From Spirochaetales bacterium (GTDB lineage: Bacteria; Spirochaetota; Spirochaetia; Sphaerochaetales; Sphaerochaetaceae): DNA of 14,477 bases. The stretch is from positions 1-14,477 of the forward strand of contig JALFYG010000077.1 of the NCBI GenBank assembly GCA_022784805.1, in the 5' to 3' direction. The position numbers were made by a program, and so were the translations under genes. Under the pieces are notes generated by a model that did no database searches, was not told the DNA's origin, and was given only the letters and a program-made list of their open reading frames with translations. Below, in pieces: positions 7,278 through 14,477 of the stretch (positions are counted from its first letter, which is position 1; each line of letters starts with the position of its first letter).

Positions 7278-9075
7278 CCAACAAGTTCTCCATTATGAAG
7301 TCTCTTCTATCAGGAGTGTTGTCTCCCATATAGAATTCCATTTCACGTCTAATTTCCGCAAGGCTGTCATAAGTCACAGGGACAAGACGAATATCGTCGC
7401 CAATGAAATCTTTGAATTCGCTGGGGCTGATCTCTCCAAGCCCCTTGAACCTGGTGACCTCAGCACCTTTGATCTTCTTTATGGCCTCGTCCCTCTCTCC
7501 TTCCGAGTAGCAGTAACAGTTTTCTTTTTTGTTTCTTACTCTAAATAGAGGAGTCTCAAGAATATAGAGTCTTCCCTGTTCTATCAGTTCCTCAAAGTAG
7601 GTGAAGAAGTATGTCATGATAAGTATACGGATGTGGAAGCCATCAACATCGGCATCGGTTGCGATGACTACTTTTCCATATCTTAAGTTCTCGATGCTTT
7701 CTTCGATTCCAAGGGCTATCATCATGTTATAGAGTTCTTCGTTTTTATAGATCTCTGTTCTGTTCTTTCCTTGGACATTAAGAATCTTTCCCCTGAGGGC
7801 GAAGATGGCCTGGTAATCACTATTACGGGACTTGGTGATTGTTCCTGCTGCAGAATCTCCCTCGGTAAGGAAAATCATAGATTTCTCTGCCTCTGCCTTA
7901 TGGGATGCAGGCGCAGAGTTCAGGTGATATCTGCACTCTTTTAGTTTTGGGATATTAATGGCAACTCTCTTGGCCTTTTCCTTGGCTCCGTTTCTAACGG
8001 CAGCTTCTTCTTTATGAACCTTTTCGTTGCTTAATATCTTATCTTCAAGGCCTTTTGCAATCTCTTTGTTCTTCATGAGGCAATCGATTACCGCTGCCTT
8101 CACTTCTGGAACTATCCATGCCCTGACATCTGTGTTACCCAGTTTGTTCTTTGTCTGGGATTCAAAGACAGGGTTCATTACCTTGATGGCCACAGTCGCG
8201 ACAATACCGTCTCTTATCTCAGGGGCAGCCCAGCTCTTATGAAAGAATTCATTTATTCCCTTCAAGACTCCTTCTTTGAAGGCTGCTTCATGGGTTCCTC
8301 CGTCAGAAGTGTACTGGCCGTTTACATAGCTATGATAGCTTTCGCCGTATCCGTTGGTGTGGGTGAAGGAGAACTCCAGATGCTTACTCTTATAGTTGAT
8401 CAGAGGATATAGTCCGTCATCTCCGAGAATCTTCTTCACCAAGTCCATCAAGCCTCCCGGGCTCTTGATGGTCTTGCCATTGAAAGAGATGGTCAATCCT
8501 TTATTGAGGTATGCGTAGTTCCAAAGTCTTTCTCTGATGAAGTCTTCGTTATATGTATACTTACCGAAGATGGCTGGGTCATCATCAGGAATGAAGGAGA
8601 CGAAGGTTCCGTTGGATTCATCTCCCTTTCCTTTTTCCTTATGTTTCAGCTCGCCTCTTTCAAAGACGGCGTGCATGTATTCACCTTCTCTCCAGGAAGT
8701 GATCTCGAAGTATGAAGAAAGGGCGTTGACGGCTTTGGTACCGACGCCGTTGAGTCCCACAGAGTACTGGAAGGCTTCGTTATCATATTTGGCACCAGTA
8801 TTGATGACAGAAACACATTCAATAAGTTTATTTAGAGGGATACCTCTTCCATAGTCTCTTACACTGCACTTCTGTCCATCCAAAGTCACGACAATCTTAC
8901 TTCCGTTGCCTTCCATAAATTCATCGATGGAGTTGTCGATGACTTCCTTAAGGAGAATGTAGATACCATCCTCAGGATGGGATCCATTACCCAACCTTCC
9001 GATGTACATTCCTGGACGCTGTCTGATGTGCTCTATGCTAGAGAGAGTTCTGATATTACTTTCGTCATACGCCAT
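7264..9075 (-). CDS. parE: DNA topoisomerase IV subunit B
   Basis: 603 residues; the ATPase subunit that drives strand passage with ParC. GHKL ATPase motifs are visible: EVIDNSIDE (44-52, general-base Glu44 and Asn48), DYGRGIP (74-80) and GLNGVGTKAVN (107-117). The transducer domain carries the K-loop QTKNKLGN (307-314). The TOPRIM domain has EGDSAAG (405-411) and TDADVDG (473-479), which bind the catalytic magnesium. There is no GyrB-type insertion, and the neighbour is a ParC rather than GyrA type, so ParE is favoured over GyrB. The start MAYDESNIRTLSSIEHIRQR fits the family. It leads a minus-strand operon with parC and a pseudouridine synthase. The promoter TATAAT is so close that little or no leader is expected. 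Confidence 0.93.
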   Translation of the reverse strand: MAYDESNIRTLSSIEHIRQRPGMYIGRLGNGSHPEDGIYILLKEVIDNSIDEFMEGNGSKIVVTLDGQKCSVRDYGRGIPLNKLIECVSVINTGAKYDNEAFQYSVGLNGVGTKAVNALSSYFEITSWREGEYMHAVFERGELKHKEKGKGDESNGTFVSFIPDDDPAIFGKYTYNEDFIRERLWNYAYLNKGLTISFNGKTIKSPGGLMDLVKKILGDDGLYPLINYKSKHLEFSFTHTNGYGESYHSYVNGQYTSDGGTHEAAFKEGVLKGINEFFHKSWAAPEIRDGIVATVAIKVMNPVFESQTKNKLGNTDVRAWIVPEVKAAVIDCLMKNKEIAKGLEDKILSNEKVHKEEAAVRNGAKEKAKRVAINIPKLKECRYHLNSAPASHKAEAEKSMIFLTEGDSAAGTITKSRNSDYQAIFALRGKILNVQGKNRTEIYKNEELYNMMIALGIEESIENLRYGKVVIATDADVDGFHIRILIMTYFFTYFEELIEQGRLYILETPLFRVRNKKENCYCYSEGERDEAIKKIKGAEVTRFKGLGEISPSEFKDFIGDDIRLVPVTYDSLAEIRREMEFYMGDNTPDRRDFIMENLLDGTS

Positions 9076-9082
9076 ACCTATT

Positions 9083-9112
9083 ATTATAGCGTCATTTTCA
9101 TGACAACTTCAA
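9083..9112 (-). promoter_or_regulatory. parE promoter, near-leaderless
   Basis: On the minus strand, TTGAAG (9107-9112) is separated by 18 bases from a perfect TATAAT (9083-9088). Normal spacing puts the transcription start near 9076, one base before the parE ATG at 9075. The spacer contains a perfect inverted repeat GTCAT/ATGAC (9091-9095 and 9100-9104, loop of 4), a possible operator. Confidence 0.6.
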
Positions 9113-9228
9113 ACTTGGATTTTTCAGACATTAAGAATTGGGTAAAACCAGCGAAAAAATGAATCTCAACAATCTCCGACAATTCATCCAGTGTGGTATT
9201 TTTCTTTTCATATTGATAAACTGTCCCC

Positions 9229-11742
9229 ATGAGCAAATACCCGTTTAATGAAATAGAGCCAAAATGGCAGAAATATTGGGAAGAGAACAAAACATTCAAA
9301 GCCGAAGAAGATCCTTCGTTCCCTAAAGAGAAAAGGGCTTATGTGCTTGATATGTTTCCATATCCATCAGGAGCAGGTCTCCATGTAGGACACCCTGAGG
9401 GATATACAGCCACAGACATTTATTCCAGATTCCTCAGAATGAATGGATATAACGTCCTCCATCCTATGGGATTCGATTCCTTTGGTCTTCCTGCAGAGAA
9501 CTATGCTATCAAGACAGGGACACACCCTTATATCACCACAAACAAGAACATAGATAACTTCCGCCGCCAGATAAAGTCTCTCGGCTTCTCCTATGACTGG
9601 GACAGAGAGATCAGTACCTGTGACGAAGATTATTACAAGTGGACACAGTGGATTTTCCTCCAGCTTTACAAGAAGGGACTTGCATATGAAGCCCATACTC
9701 CTATCAACTGGTGTCCATCCTGTAAGACAGGATTGGCCAACGAAGAAGTAAAGGAAGGCAGATGCGAGAGATGTGGAACCAAAGTCGAGAAGAAGAACAT
9801 CAGACAGTGGATGCTTAAGATCACTGCCTATGGTGACAGACTTCTCAAGGGCTTGGATGAGCTTGATTGGCCGGAATCCGTAAAGTCCATGCAGCGCAAC
9901 TGGATCGGCAGAAGTGAAGGTGCAGCTGTATTCTTCAAGCTTGAAAAGAGTGATGACTATCTTGAAGTCTACACAACTCGTTGTGACACTCTCTTTGGCG
10001 CCACATATATGGTCATCGCACCAGAGCATCCACTTGTAGAGAAGCTTACTACTCCAGAGCAGAAGGCTGCTGTAGAAGAATACCTCGAAATAACAAAGCA
10101 CAAGTCAGATCTTGAAAGAACAGACTTGGCAAAGGAAAAGACAGGTGTATTCTCCGGCTCTTATGCCATCAACCCTATCAATGGAAAGAAGCTTCCTATC
10201 TGGATTGCAGACTATGTTCTCATTTCCTACGGAACAGGTGCCATTATGGCTGTACCTGCCCATGATGACAGAGACTGGGAGTTTGCAAAGAAGTTCAATC
10301 TCCCGATCATCGAAGTCTTGAAAAGCGAAGTGGATGTACAGGAACAGCCTTGGACAGAAGACGGCGAGCATGTGAACTCTGAGTGGCTTAATGGACTGAA
10401 TAAAAAAGATGCCATCGAGAAGTGTCTCGAGTATCTTGAAGAGCATAAGTGTGGACACAAAGCTGTCAACTTCAAGCTCAGAGACTGGGTATTCTCACGC
10501 CAGAGATACTGGGGTGAGCCTATTCCTCTCGTTCACTGCCCTCACTGCGGAACTGTTCCAGTTCCAGAGGATCAGCTTCCTCTCACTCTTCCAAAGGTCG
10601 ACAAGTATGAACCAAGCGGAACAGGAGAGAGCCCTCTTGCCAATGTTGAGAGCTGGGTAAACTGCAAGTGCCCTGTCTGCGGAGCAGATGCAAAGAGAGA
10701 GACCAACACAATGCCTCAGTGGGCTGGTTCCTGTTGGTATTACCTCCGATACATCGATCCAAAGAACAACAATGCATTTGTCGATGAAGAAAAAGAGAAC
10801 TATTGGATGCCTGTAGACCTTTATGTTGGTGGAGCAGAGCATGCAGTTCTCCATCTCTTGTATGCCAGATTCTGGCATCAGGTTCTCTTCGATGCAGGAA
10901 TCGTACACACACCAGAGCCATTTAAACGCCTTGTAAACCAGGGAATGATCACTTCATTCGCTTATCAGAAGTCCAACAAGTCTCTTGTCCCAACAGACAT
11001 GGTTGAGGAAAGGGATGGCAAGTACTTCGACAAGGAGACAGGCGAAGAGCTGACTCAGGTCATCGCTAAGATGTCTAAGTCTCTCAAGAACGTCATCAAC
11101 CCAGATGACTTCATCAGAGACTATGGTGCAGACAGCGTAAGAATGTATGAGATGTTCATGGGTCCTCTCACAGAGTCCAAGCCATGGGCTACTCAGGGCT
11201 TTATCGGAGTATACAGATTCTTGGATAGAGTCTGGAGAATCGCAACAGAAAAGCCTATCGTTGACAAAGAACCTTCCAAGGAATTGGAAAAGTTGATGCA
11301 TAAGACAATCAAGAAGGTCACTGAAGACACTAGAACTCTTAACTTCAACACAGCCATTTCCCAGATGATGGTCTTTGTAAACGAGATGAACAAAGAAACT
11401 GAGATTTCAAAGGTCTGTCTCGAGAATTTGACACTCCTTCTCTCTCCATATACTCCTCACCTTGCTGAGGAACTCTGGTCAATGCTCGGACATGAGCCAT
11501 CTGTATCAAAGGCTCCATGGCCTCAGTATGATGAAGAGAAGACAAAGGACGACGAAATCGAAGTTGTCGTACAGATCAACGGAAAAGTCAGAGCCAAAAT
11601 GAGAGTAGCAAGAGACATCGCCAAGGATGATATGCTCGCTTTGGCAAAGAACGATGAGACTGTTAAGAAATGGACAGACGGAAAGACTGTCGTCAAAGAG
11701 ATTGTGGTTCCAGGAAAACTTGTGAACATTGTTGTTAAATAA
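9229..11742 (+). CDS. leuS: Leucyl-tRNA synthetase (leucine--tRNA ligase)
   Basis: 837 residues, a class Ia synthetase that charges tRNA-Leu with leucine using ATP. In order: HVGH signature at 52-55 within FPYPSGAGLHVGHPEG; zinc-type cysteines 162, 165, 179 and 182; the CP1 editing domain with TTRCDTLFG (249-257, threonine of the editing pocket at 254) and AVPAHDDRDWEF with Asp349; the RDWVFSRQRYWGEPIP strand; a second cysteine pair set (HCPHCG, CKCPVCG); KMSKS at 614-618; then the anticodon-binding and C-terminal domains ending VVPGKLVNIVVK. The editing motif has Cys where TTRPDT usually has Pro, a variant I recall from other bacteria. The ATG at 9229 gives the typical MSKYPF start; no Shine-Dalgarno sequence precedes it. 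The gene diverges from parE across 153 bases, in which I see no confident forward promoter. Confidence 0.97.
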   Translation: MSKYPFNEIEPKWQKYWEENKTFKAEEDPSFPKEKRAYVLDMFPYPSGAGLHVGHPEGYTATDIYSRFLRMNGYNVLHPMGFDSFGLPAENYAIKTGTHPYITTNKNIDNFRRQIKSLGFSYDWDREISTCDEDYYKWTQWIFLQLYKKGLAYEAHTPINWCPSCKTGLANEEVKEGRCERCGTKVEKKNIRQWMLKITAYGDRLLKGLDELDWPESVKSMQRNWIGRSEGAAVFFKLEKSDDYLEVYTTRCDTLFGATYMVIAPEHPLVEKLTTPEQKAAVEEYLEITKHKSDLERTDLAKEKTGVFSGSYAINPINGKKLPIWIADYVLISYGTGAIMAVPAHDDRDWEFAKKFNLPIIEVLKSEVDVQEQPWTEDGEHVNSEWLNGLNKKDAIEKCLEYLEEHKCGHKAVNFKLRDWVFSRQRYWGEPIPLVHCPHCGTVPVPEDQLPLTLPKVDKYEPSGTGESPLANVESWVNCKCPVCGADAKRETNTMPQWAGSCWYYLRYIDPKNNNAFVDEEKENYWMPVDLYVGGAEHAVLHLLYARFWHQVLFDAGIVHTPEPFKRLVNQGMITSFAYQKSNKSLVPTDMVEERDGKYFDKETGEELTQVIAKMSKSLKNVINPDDFIRDYGADSVRMYEMFMGPLTESKPWATQGFIGVYRFLDRVWRIATEKPIVDKEPSKELEKLMHKTIKKVTEDTRTLNFNTAISQMMVFVNEMNKETEISKVCLENLTLLLSPYTPHLAEELWSMLGHEPSVSKAPWPQYDEEKTKDDEIEVVVQINGKVRAKMRVARDIAKDDMLALAKNDETVKKWTDGKTVVKEIVVPGKLVNIVVK

Positions 11743-11760
11743 GAAGCCACAAAATAAGCT

Positions 11761-11786
11761 GGTCCCCGGAAACGGGGGCCTGTTTT
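11761..11786 (+). terminator. GAAA-loop hairpin after leuS
   Basis: GGTCCCCG/CGGGGGCC stem of 8 pairs including one G-U, capped by a GAAA tetraloop (11769-11772) and followed by TGTTTT. It lies 18 bases past the leuS stop and 18 bases before the azlC ATG. The T-tract is short and interrupted, so read-through into azlCD is plausible. Confidence 0.65.
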
Positions 11787-11803
11787 AAAGAGTAATATTA
11801 TTC

Positions 11804-12535
11804 ATGAAAAGAAACATTGATAGTTTCCGAAAGGGGCTTATAGATGGTATCCCCATCGCCCTAGGTTATTTTGCTGTCTCTTTTACCCTTGGAATAAGAG
11901 GGGGAGACGTTGGACTAAAGTGGTATCAGTCTGCGTTGATGAGTGCCACTAACTATACATCTGCCGGTCAGGCGGCAGCCCTCTCCATCATAGAAGAGGG
12001 TGGATCTTATATTGAGCTTATTATCTCCACATTGATCATCAACCTCAGGTACCTCTTGATGAGCGCTGCTTTGACCATAAAGCTTTCACCAAAAGAGAAG
12101 ACAGGAATGCGTATGCTCATGGGAATCGGAGTGACAGATGAAATCTTCGGTATTTCTGTCTCCCAGAAGACTCCCATTTCCCCTTGGTATAATGTGGGGG
12201 CCATGTCCATTGCCTGCCCTGGTTGGGTCTTAGGCATAGCCTTGGGAGGAATAATGGGTGAAATCCTACCTGGAGTGGTGACATCCTCCCTATCAATCGC
12301 CCTGTATGCAATGTTTATGGCAATAATCATTCCACCTGCAAGAGAGAATAAGGTGGTAGCTGTCTTGGTTCTGCTTTCAGCCCTTTTGAGTTTCCTCTTT
12401 ACAAAGATTTCTTTCCTTTCCGGAATATCAACAGGTATGAAAGTCATTATCTTGACTGTTTCTCTCTCTGCTCTTGCTGCTTACTTCTTCCCAATTGAAG
12501 AAGATGATGATTCGTTAGAGGAGGATGTGGAATGA
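11804..12535 (+). CDS. azlC: AzlC family branched-chain amino acid permease, large subunit
   Basis: 243 residues, the large membrane subunit of the AzlCD exporter, which in Bacillus subtilis confers 4-azaleucine resistance and exports branched-chain amino acids. The family N-terminus FRKGLIDGIPIALGYFAVSF (8-27) begins the first helix. SATNYTSAGQAAAL (47-60) and the signature INLRYLLMSAAL (79-90) follow, then TDEIFG (111-116). About seven hydrophobic segments are visible, the last near 213-230. The C-terminal tail is strongly acidic (IEEDDDSLEEDVE), and its codons also form the azlD ribosome binding site. The ATG at 11804 has only a weak AAAGAG 11 bases upstream. The stop overlaps the azlD start by 4 bases. 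Position after leuS suggests a leucine-related substrate; AzlCD homologues can carry other amino acids. Confidence 0.88.
   Translation: MKRNIDSFRKGLIDGIPIALGYFAVSFTLGIRGGDVGLKWYQSALMSATNYTSAGQAAALSIIEEGGSYIELIISTLIINLRYLLMSAALTIKLSPKEKTGMRMLMGIGVTDEIFGISVSQKTPISPWYNVGAMSIACPGWVLGIALGGIMGEILPGVVTSSLSIALYAMFMAIIIPPARENKVVAVLVLLSALLSFLFTKISFLSGISTGMKVIILTVSLSALAAYFFPIEEDDDSLEEDVE
12517..12524 (+). promoter_or_regulatory. azlD ribosome binding site
   Basis: AGAGGAGG, the best Shine-Dalgarno match in the window, 7 bases before the azlD ATG and lying inside the last codons of azlC. Confidence 0.8.
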
Positions 12536-12840
12536 GTAATCAATACATCTATATATCTATATTGTTGATGGCGGTTGTTACATACCTGATTCGTGTAATT
12601 CCACTTCTTGTTTTGAGAAAGCCTATAAAGAATAAGTTCTTCAGGTCTTTCCTTTATTACGCACCATATGTAACGTTAGCTGTCCTTACTTTTCCCTCAA
12701 TCCTCTATTCTACGGGATCATTTGCTTCAGCCTTGGCTGGATCAATTGTGGCTCTCGTTGCATCCTTCTTCAGGCTTGGCCTTCCCGTCACAGCCGCTGC
12801 AGGATGTATCGCAGCCTTTGTTTTCCAGCTCTTTTTGTAG
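12532..12840 (+). CDS. azlD: AzlD family branched-chain amino acid permease, small subunit
   Basis: 102 residues, the small membrane partner of AzlC. About three to four hydrophobic helices: 5-29 containing the family motif TYLIRVIPLL (17-26), 43-59, 64-81 and 84-102. The positively charged loop RKPIKNKFFR (29-38) separates the first two. It overlaps azlC by 4 bases (ATGA) and has a strong Shine-Dalgarno sequence, so the two subunits are likely made together and assemble in the inner membrane. A strong terminator follows. Confidence 0.88.
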   Translation: MSNQYIYISILLMAVVTYLIRVIPLLVLRKPIKNKFFRSFLYYAPYVTLAVLTFPSILYSTGSFASALAGSIVALVASFFRLGLPVTAAAGCIAAFVFQLFL

Positions 12841-12861
12841 GGAATAAACTCTTTGAAATTC

Positions 12862-12888
12862 AGGGGTTCAAATGAACCCCTCTTTTTT
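12862..12888 (+). terminator. Rho-independent terminator of the azlCD unit
   Basis: Perfect 8-bp stem AGGGGTTC/GAACCCCT with loop AAAT, directly followed by TCTTTTTT, 21 bases after the azlD stop. The strongest intrinsic terminator in the window. Confidence 0.88.
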
Positions 12889-12915
12889 AACGATATCCTA
12901 ATAAAGCGATAAAAA

Positions 12916-12949
12916 CGCATTATTTAATGAATAAATATCAAAATAAGCG
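12916..12949 (-). terminator. AT-rich, possibly bidirectional terminator after the serine dehydratase gene
   Basis: On the minus strand CGCTTATTT pairs with AAATAATGCG (one bulge), followed by TTTTT; it begins 4 bases past the sda stop. On the plus strand the same hairpin is followed by CTTTTT, so it could also back up the azlCD terminator. The stem is weak and mostly A-T. Confidence 0.42.
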
Positions 12950-12953
12950 CTTT

Positions 12954-14150
12954 TTAACTTTCTACAATCTTAGCCAAGCCTCCCTGGCTTGTTTCTCTAT
13001 AAAGGGAAGGAAGGGCAGTTCCAGTCTCCATCATTACTTCAACAACGTTATCGAAAGAGACCTTGTGTCTTCCGTCACCCATAAGGGCAAAGGAAGCATG
13101 GTCAATGGCTCTCATACATGCCATTGCATTTCTCTCGATACAAGGTACCTGAACCAGTCCCATCAAAGGGTCGCAGGTCAAACCAAGATGGTGCTCAAGG
13201 CCCATTTCTGCAGCATATTCTATCTGGTAAATAGAGCCACCAAGTAGCTGTGTTGCTGCAGCTCCTGCCATTGCACATGCCACTCCTACTTCTCCTTGGC
13301 ATCCTACTTCCGCGCCACTTATACTTCCGTTGGTTTTGACAATATTTCCAACTAGTCCTGCTGTGAGGATGGCTCTCTGGATTCTTATTTCAGGAATCTT
13401 ATACTCCTCTTTCAGGTAGTAAAGAACTCCAGGGAGAACGCCGCAGCTTCCGCATGTAGGAGCGGTCACTATCTCTCCTCCGCCTGCATTTTCTTCGCTA
13501 ACTGCGAGAGCGAAAGATATAGCTCTAGAAGTATTACCAAGGCTACCTGCAAAATCTACGCTCTTTGCATGGGAGAGACAAGCCTTTCTCTGAAGCTTCA
13601 ATCCGCCAGGAAGAACTCCTTCATTTTCCAAGCCTCTCTCGACAGCCTTCTTCATTACATTCCATACTTCTCCGGCATAATCAAGGATAGACTCCCCTTC
13701 ATACTCAATGGCGACTTCCCACATCTGGTATCCATGATAGTCACAGTAATGAAGCATCTTCTCCATATCGCCAAGGACCAGGTCTGGGTACATCTTGTCA
13801 TCAACAAGATTGTCTTCCCCTTCCTTTACAATCTTTCCACCGCCTACAGAGTAGTAGGTGTCTGTGGCTTCTTTGGAAACGAATGTTACGGCGTTAGGGT
13901 GAAATGGTTTGAATACATCCGGGTACCAGACTATTTCATTCTTGATGCCATTGGCGTTGAACACATCTACAATAGCCTTGTCTGTAAGGTGTCCCTTTCC
14001 TGTAGCGGCAAGGGATCCATATAATTCAACCCTTACACTTTCTACATTACCATGCTCTCTGATATATCTTTCAGCCGCTGCCCTTGGTCCCATGGTATGG
14101 GATGATGATGGGCCGTATCCTATACGGTATAATTCTCTTAATGATTCCAT
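12954..14150 (-). CDS. L-serine ammonia-lyase (L-serine dehydratase), iron-sulfur type, single chain
   Basis: 398 residues; deaminates L-serine to pyruvate and ammonia in the cytoplasm with a [4Fe-4S] cluster. The N-terminal beta domain begins SLRELYRIGYGPSSSHTMGP, with the signature GPSSSHT at 13-19 and GSLAATGKGHLTD at 45-57. The alpha catalytic domain contains TAPTCGSCGVLPG (229-241) and the cluster cysteines 284, 326 and 337, whose spacing (42 and 11 residues) equals that of the Legionella enzyme (C343, C385, C396). It ends LAKIVES, without an ACT domain and without the C-terminal cysteine tail that plugs the Legionella active site. The ATG at 14150 is forced: an in-frame TAA lies 2 codons upstream. 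The nearest Shine-Dalgarno-like GAGG is about 15 bases away. An unknown gene ends 43 bases upstream on the same strand. Confidence 0.93.
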   Translation of the reverse strand: MESLRELYRIGYGPSSSHTMGPRAAAERYIREHGNVESVRVELYGSLAATGKGHLTDKAIVDVFNANGIKNEIVWYPDVFKPFHPNAVTFVSKEATDTYYSVGGGKIVKEGEDNLVDDKMYPDLVLGDMEKMLHYCDYHGYQMWEVAIEYEGESILDYAGEVWNVMKKAVERGLENEGVLPGGLKLQRKACLSHAKSVDFAGSLGNTSRAISFALAVSEENAGGGEIVTAPTCGSCGVLPGVLYYLKEEYKIPEIRIQRAILTAGLVGNIVKTNGSISGAEVGCQGEVGVACAMAGAAATQLLGGSIYQIEYAAEMGLEHHLGLTCDPLMGLVQVPCIERNAMACMRAIDHASFALMGDGRHKVSFDNVVEVMMETGTALPSLYRETSQGGLAKIVES

Positions 14151-14193
14151 GCTTTAATGATATATCCTCTTTCTTCTCCTTACAACCTAGACT

Positions 14194-14477
14194 CTACCAT
14201 TCCGGAGGATATGAAACGCGGGTATAATACTTGCCATCCTCACCTATGGTGATGGTCAGCATCAGATTTCTTTCAAAATATATATAGTGGTAAACACCAG
14301 GAAAAAGCGGGACTGTCCCCGGGTCGAAGACATCGGAAATAATGATTGAAGCTGAGTGGGAGTATAGAGAGACCCACTTTCCTTTGGGTATACCATCCAA
14401 AGGAACTTTATACTTCTTTGAGAGGGCAATGTCTTTTTCTCCCACCTTTCCTTCCAAGAGAGATGTAAGAAAAGAGC
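14194..14477 (-). CDS. Unrecognised protein, C-terminal part, runs off the window
   Basis: About 93 residues are visible, open to the right edge; an in-frame TTG at 14457 is probably internal. I do not recognise the family. The visible part is mixed: a charged segment (EGKVGEKDIALSKKYKVP) followed by an aromatic- and beta-rich stretch (KWVSLYSHSASIIISDVFD, GVYHYIYFERNLMLTITIG) ending YYTRVSYPPEW. It contains no cysteine, no evident membrane helix and no catalytic motif I know. The stop lies 43 bases upstream of the serine dehydratase ATG on the same strand, so they may share a message. The codon pattern looks like that of its neighbours and the frame is clean, supporting a real gene. Confidence 0.6.
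   Translation of the reverse strand, partial: SFLTSLLEGKVGEKDIALSKKYKVPLDGIPKGKWVSLYSHSASIIISDVFDPGTVPLFPGVYHYIYFERNLMLTITIGEDGKYYTRVSYPPEW

Noticed and set aside
7264..9075. Calling the topoisomerase pair DNA gyrase (gyrB/gyrA)
   Set aside because: The A subunit is short and lacks the GyrA box, and the sizes fit topoisomerase IV better; some uncertainty remains without a phylogeny.
9183..9228. leuS promoter in the T-rich stretch before the ATG (for example GATAAA at 9215-9220)
   Set aside because: The hexamer match is weak and no -35 lies at a sensible distance; too little to annotate.

Overview
The window looks like ordinary chromosome of a host- or sediment-associated anaerobic bacterium, most likely a spirochaete (phylum Spirochaetota). 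This is inference. LeuRS is compact (837 aa). The topoisomerase IV genes are short and adjacent (ParE 603 aa, ParC 657 aa), close to the sizes known in Borrelia, and both have a Bacteroidota-like look. Metabolism is suggested by a Fe-type alcohol dehydrogenase and an oxygen-sensitive [4Fe-4S] serine dehydratase. No rRNA, tRNA, CRISPR array or insertion sequence was recognised.

Layout. Positions 1-2830 (+): the 3' part of an iron-dependent alcohol dehydrogenase, then a long peptidase-U32 family protein (RlhA/YdcP-like rRNA hydroxylation type). Positions 2831-4538 (+): an accessory island holding a strong hairpin terminator, a TTGACA box, two 14-bp palindromic operators, an intact hipB antitoxin gene and a broken hipA toxin gene. 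Positions 4603-9075 (-): an apparent operon parE-parC-rluA-like pseudouridine synthase, read from a promoter whose TATAAT box sits so close to the parE ATG that the mRNA may be leaderless. Positions 9229-12840 (+): leuS, a GNRA-loop hairpin, then azlC-azlD (branched-chain amino acid exporter), closed by a strong terminator. Positions 12954-14477 (-): an L-serine dehydratase preceded by the 3' end of an unrecognised gene that runs off the window.

How the parts relate. parE/parC form one enzyme (decatenation and relaxation) and are translationally coupled to a pseudouridine synthase gene. leuS and azlCD share a branched-chain amino acid theme: leucine charging beside export. Genes that lead a transcription unit (hipB, parE, leuS, sda) lack a clear Shine-Dalgarno sequence, whereas downstream coupled genes (hipA, parC, the pseudouridine synthase, azlD) have one.

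The most informative unusual part is the hipBA island. The antitoxin gene and its operators look intact. The N-terminal third of hipA has about four frame changes and a stop codon that together restore the original frame, while the C-terminal kinase half is clean. I found no convincing wholly new system in the window.
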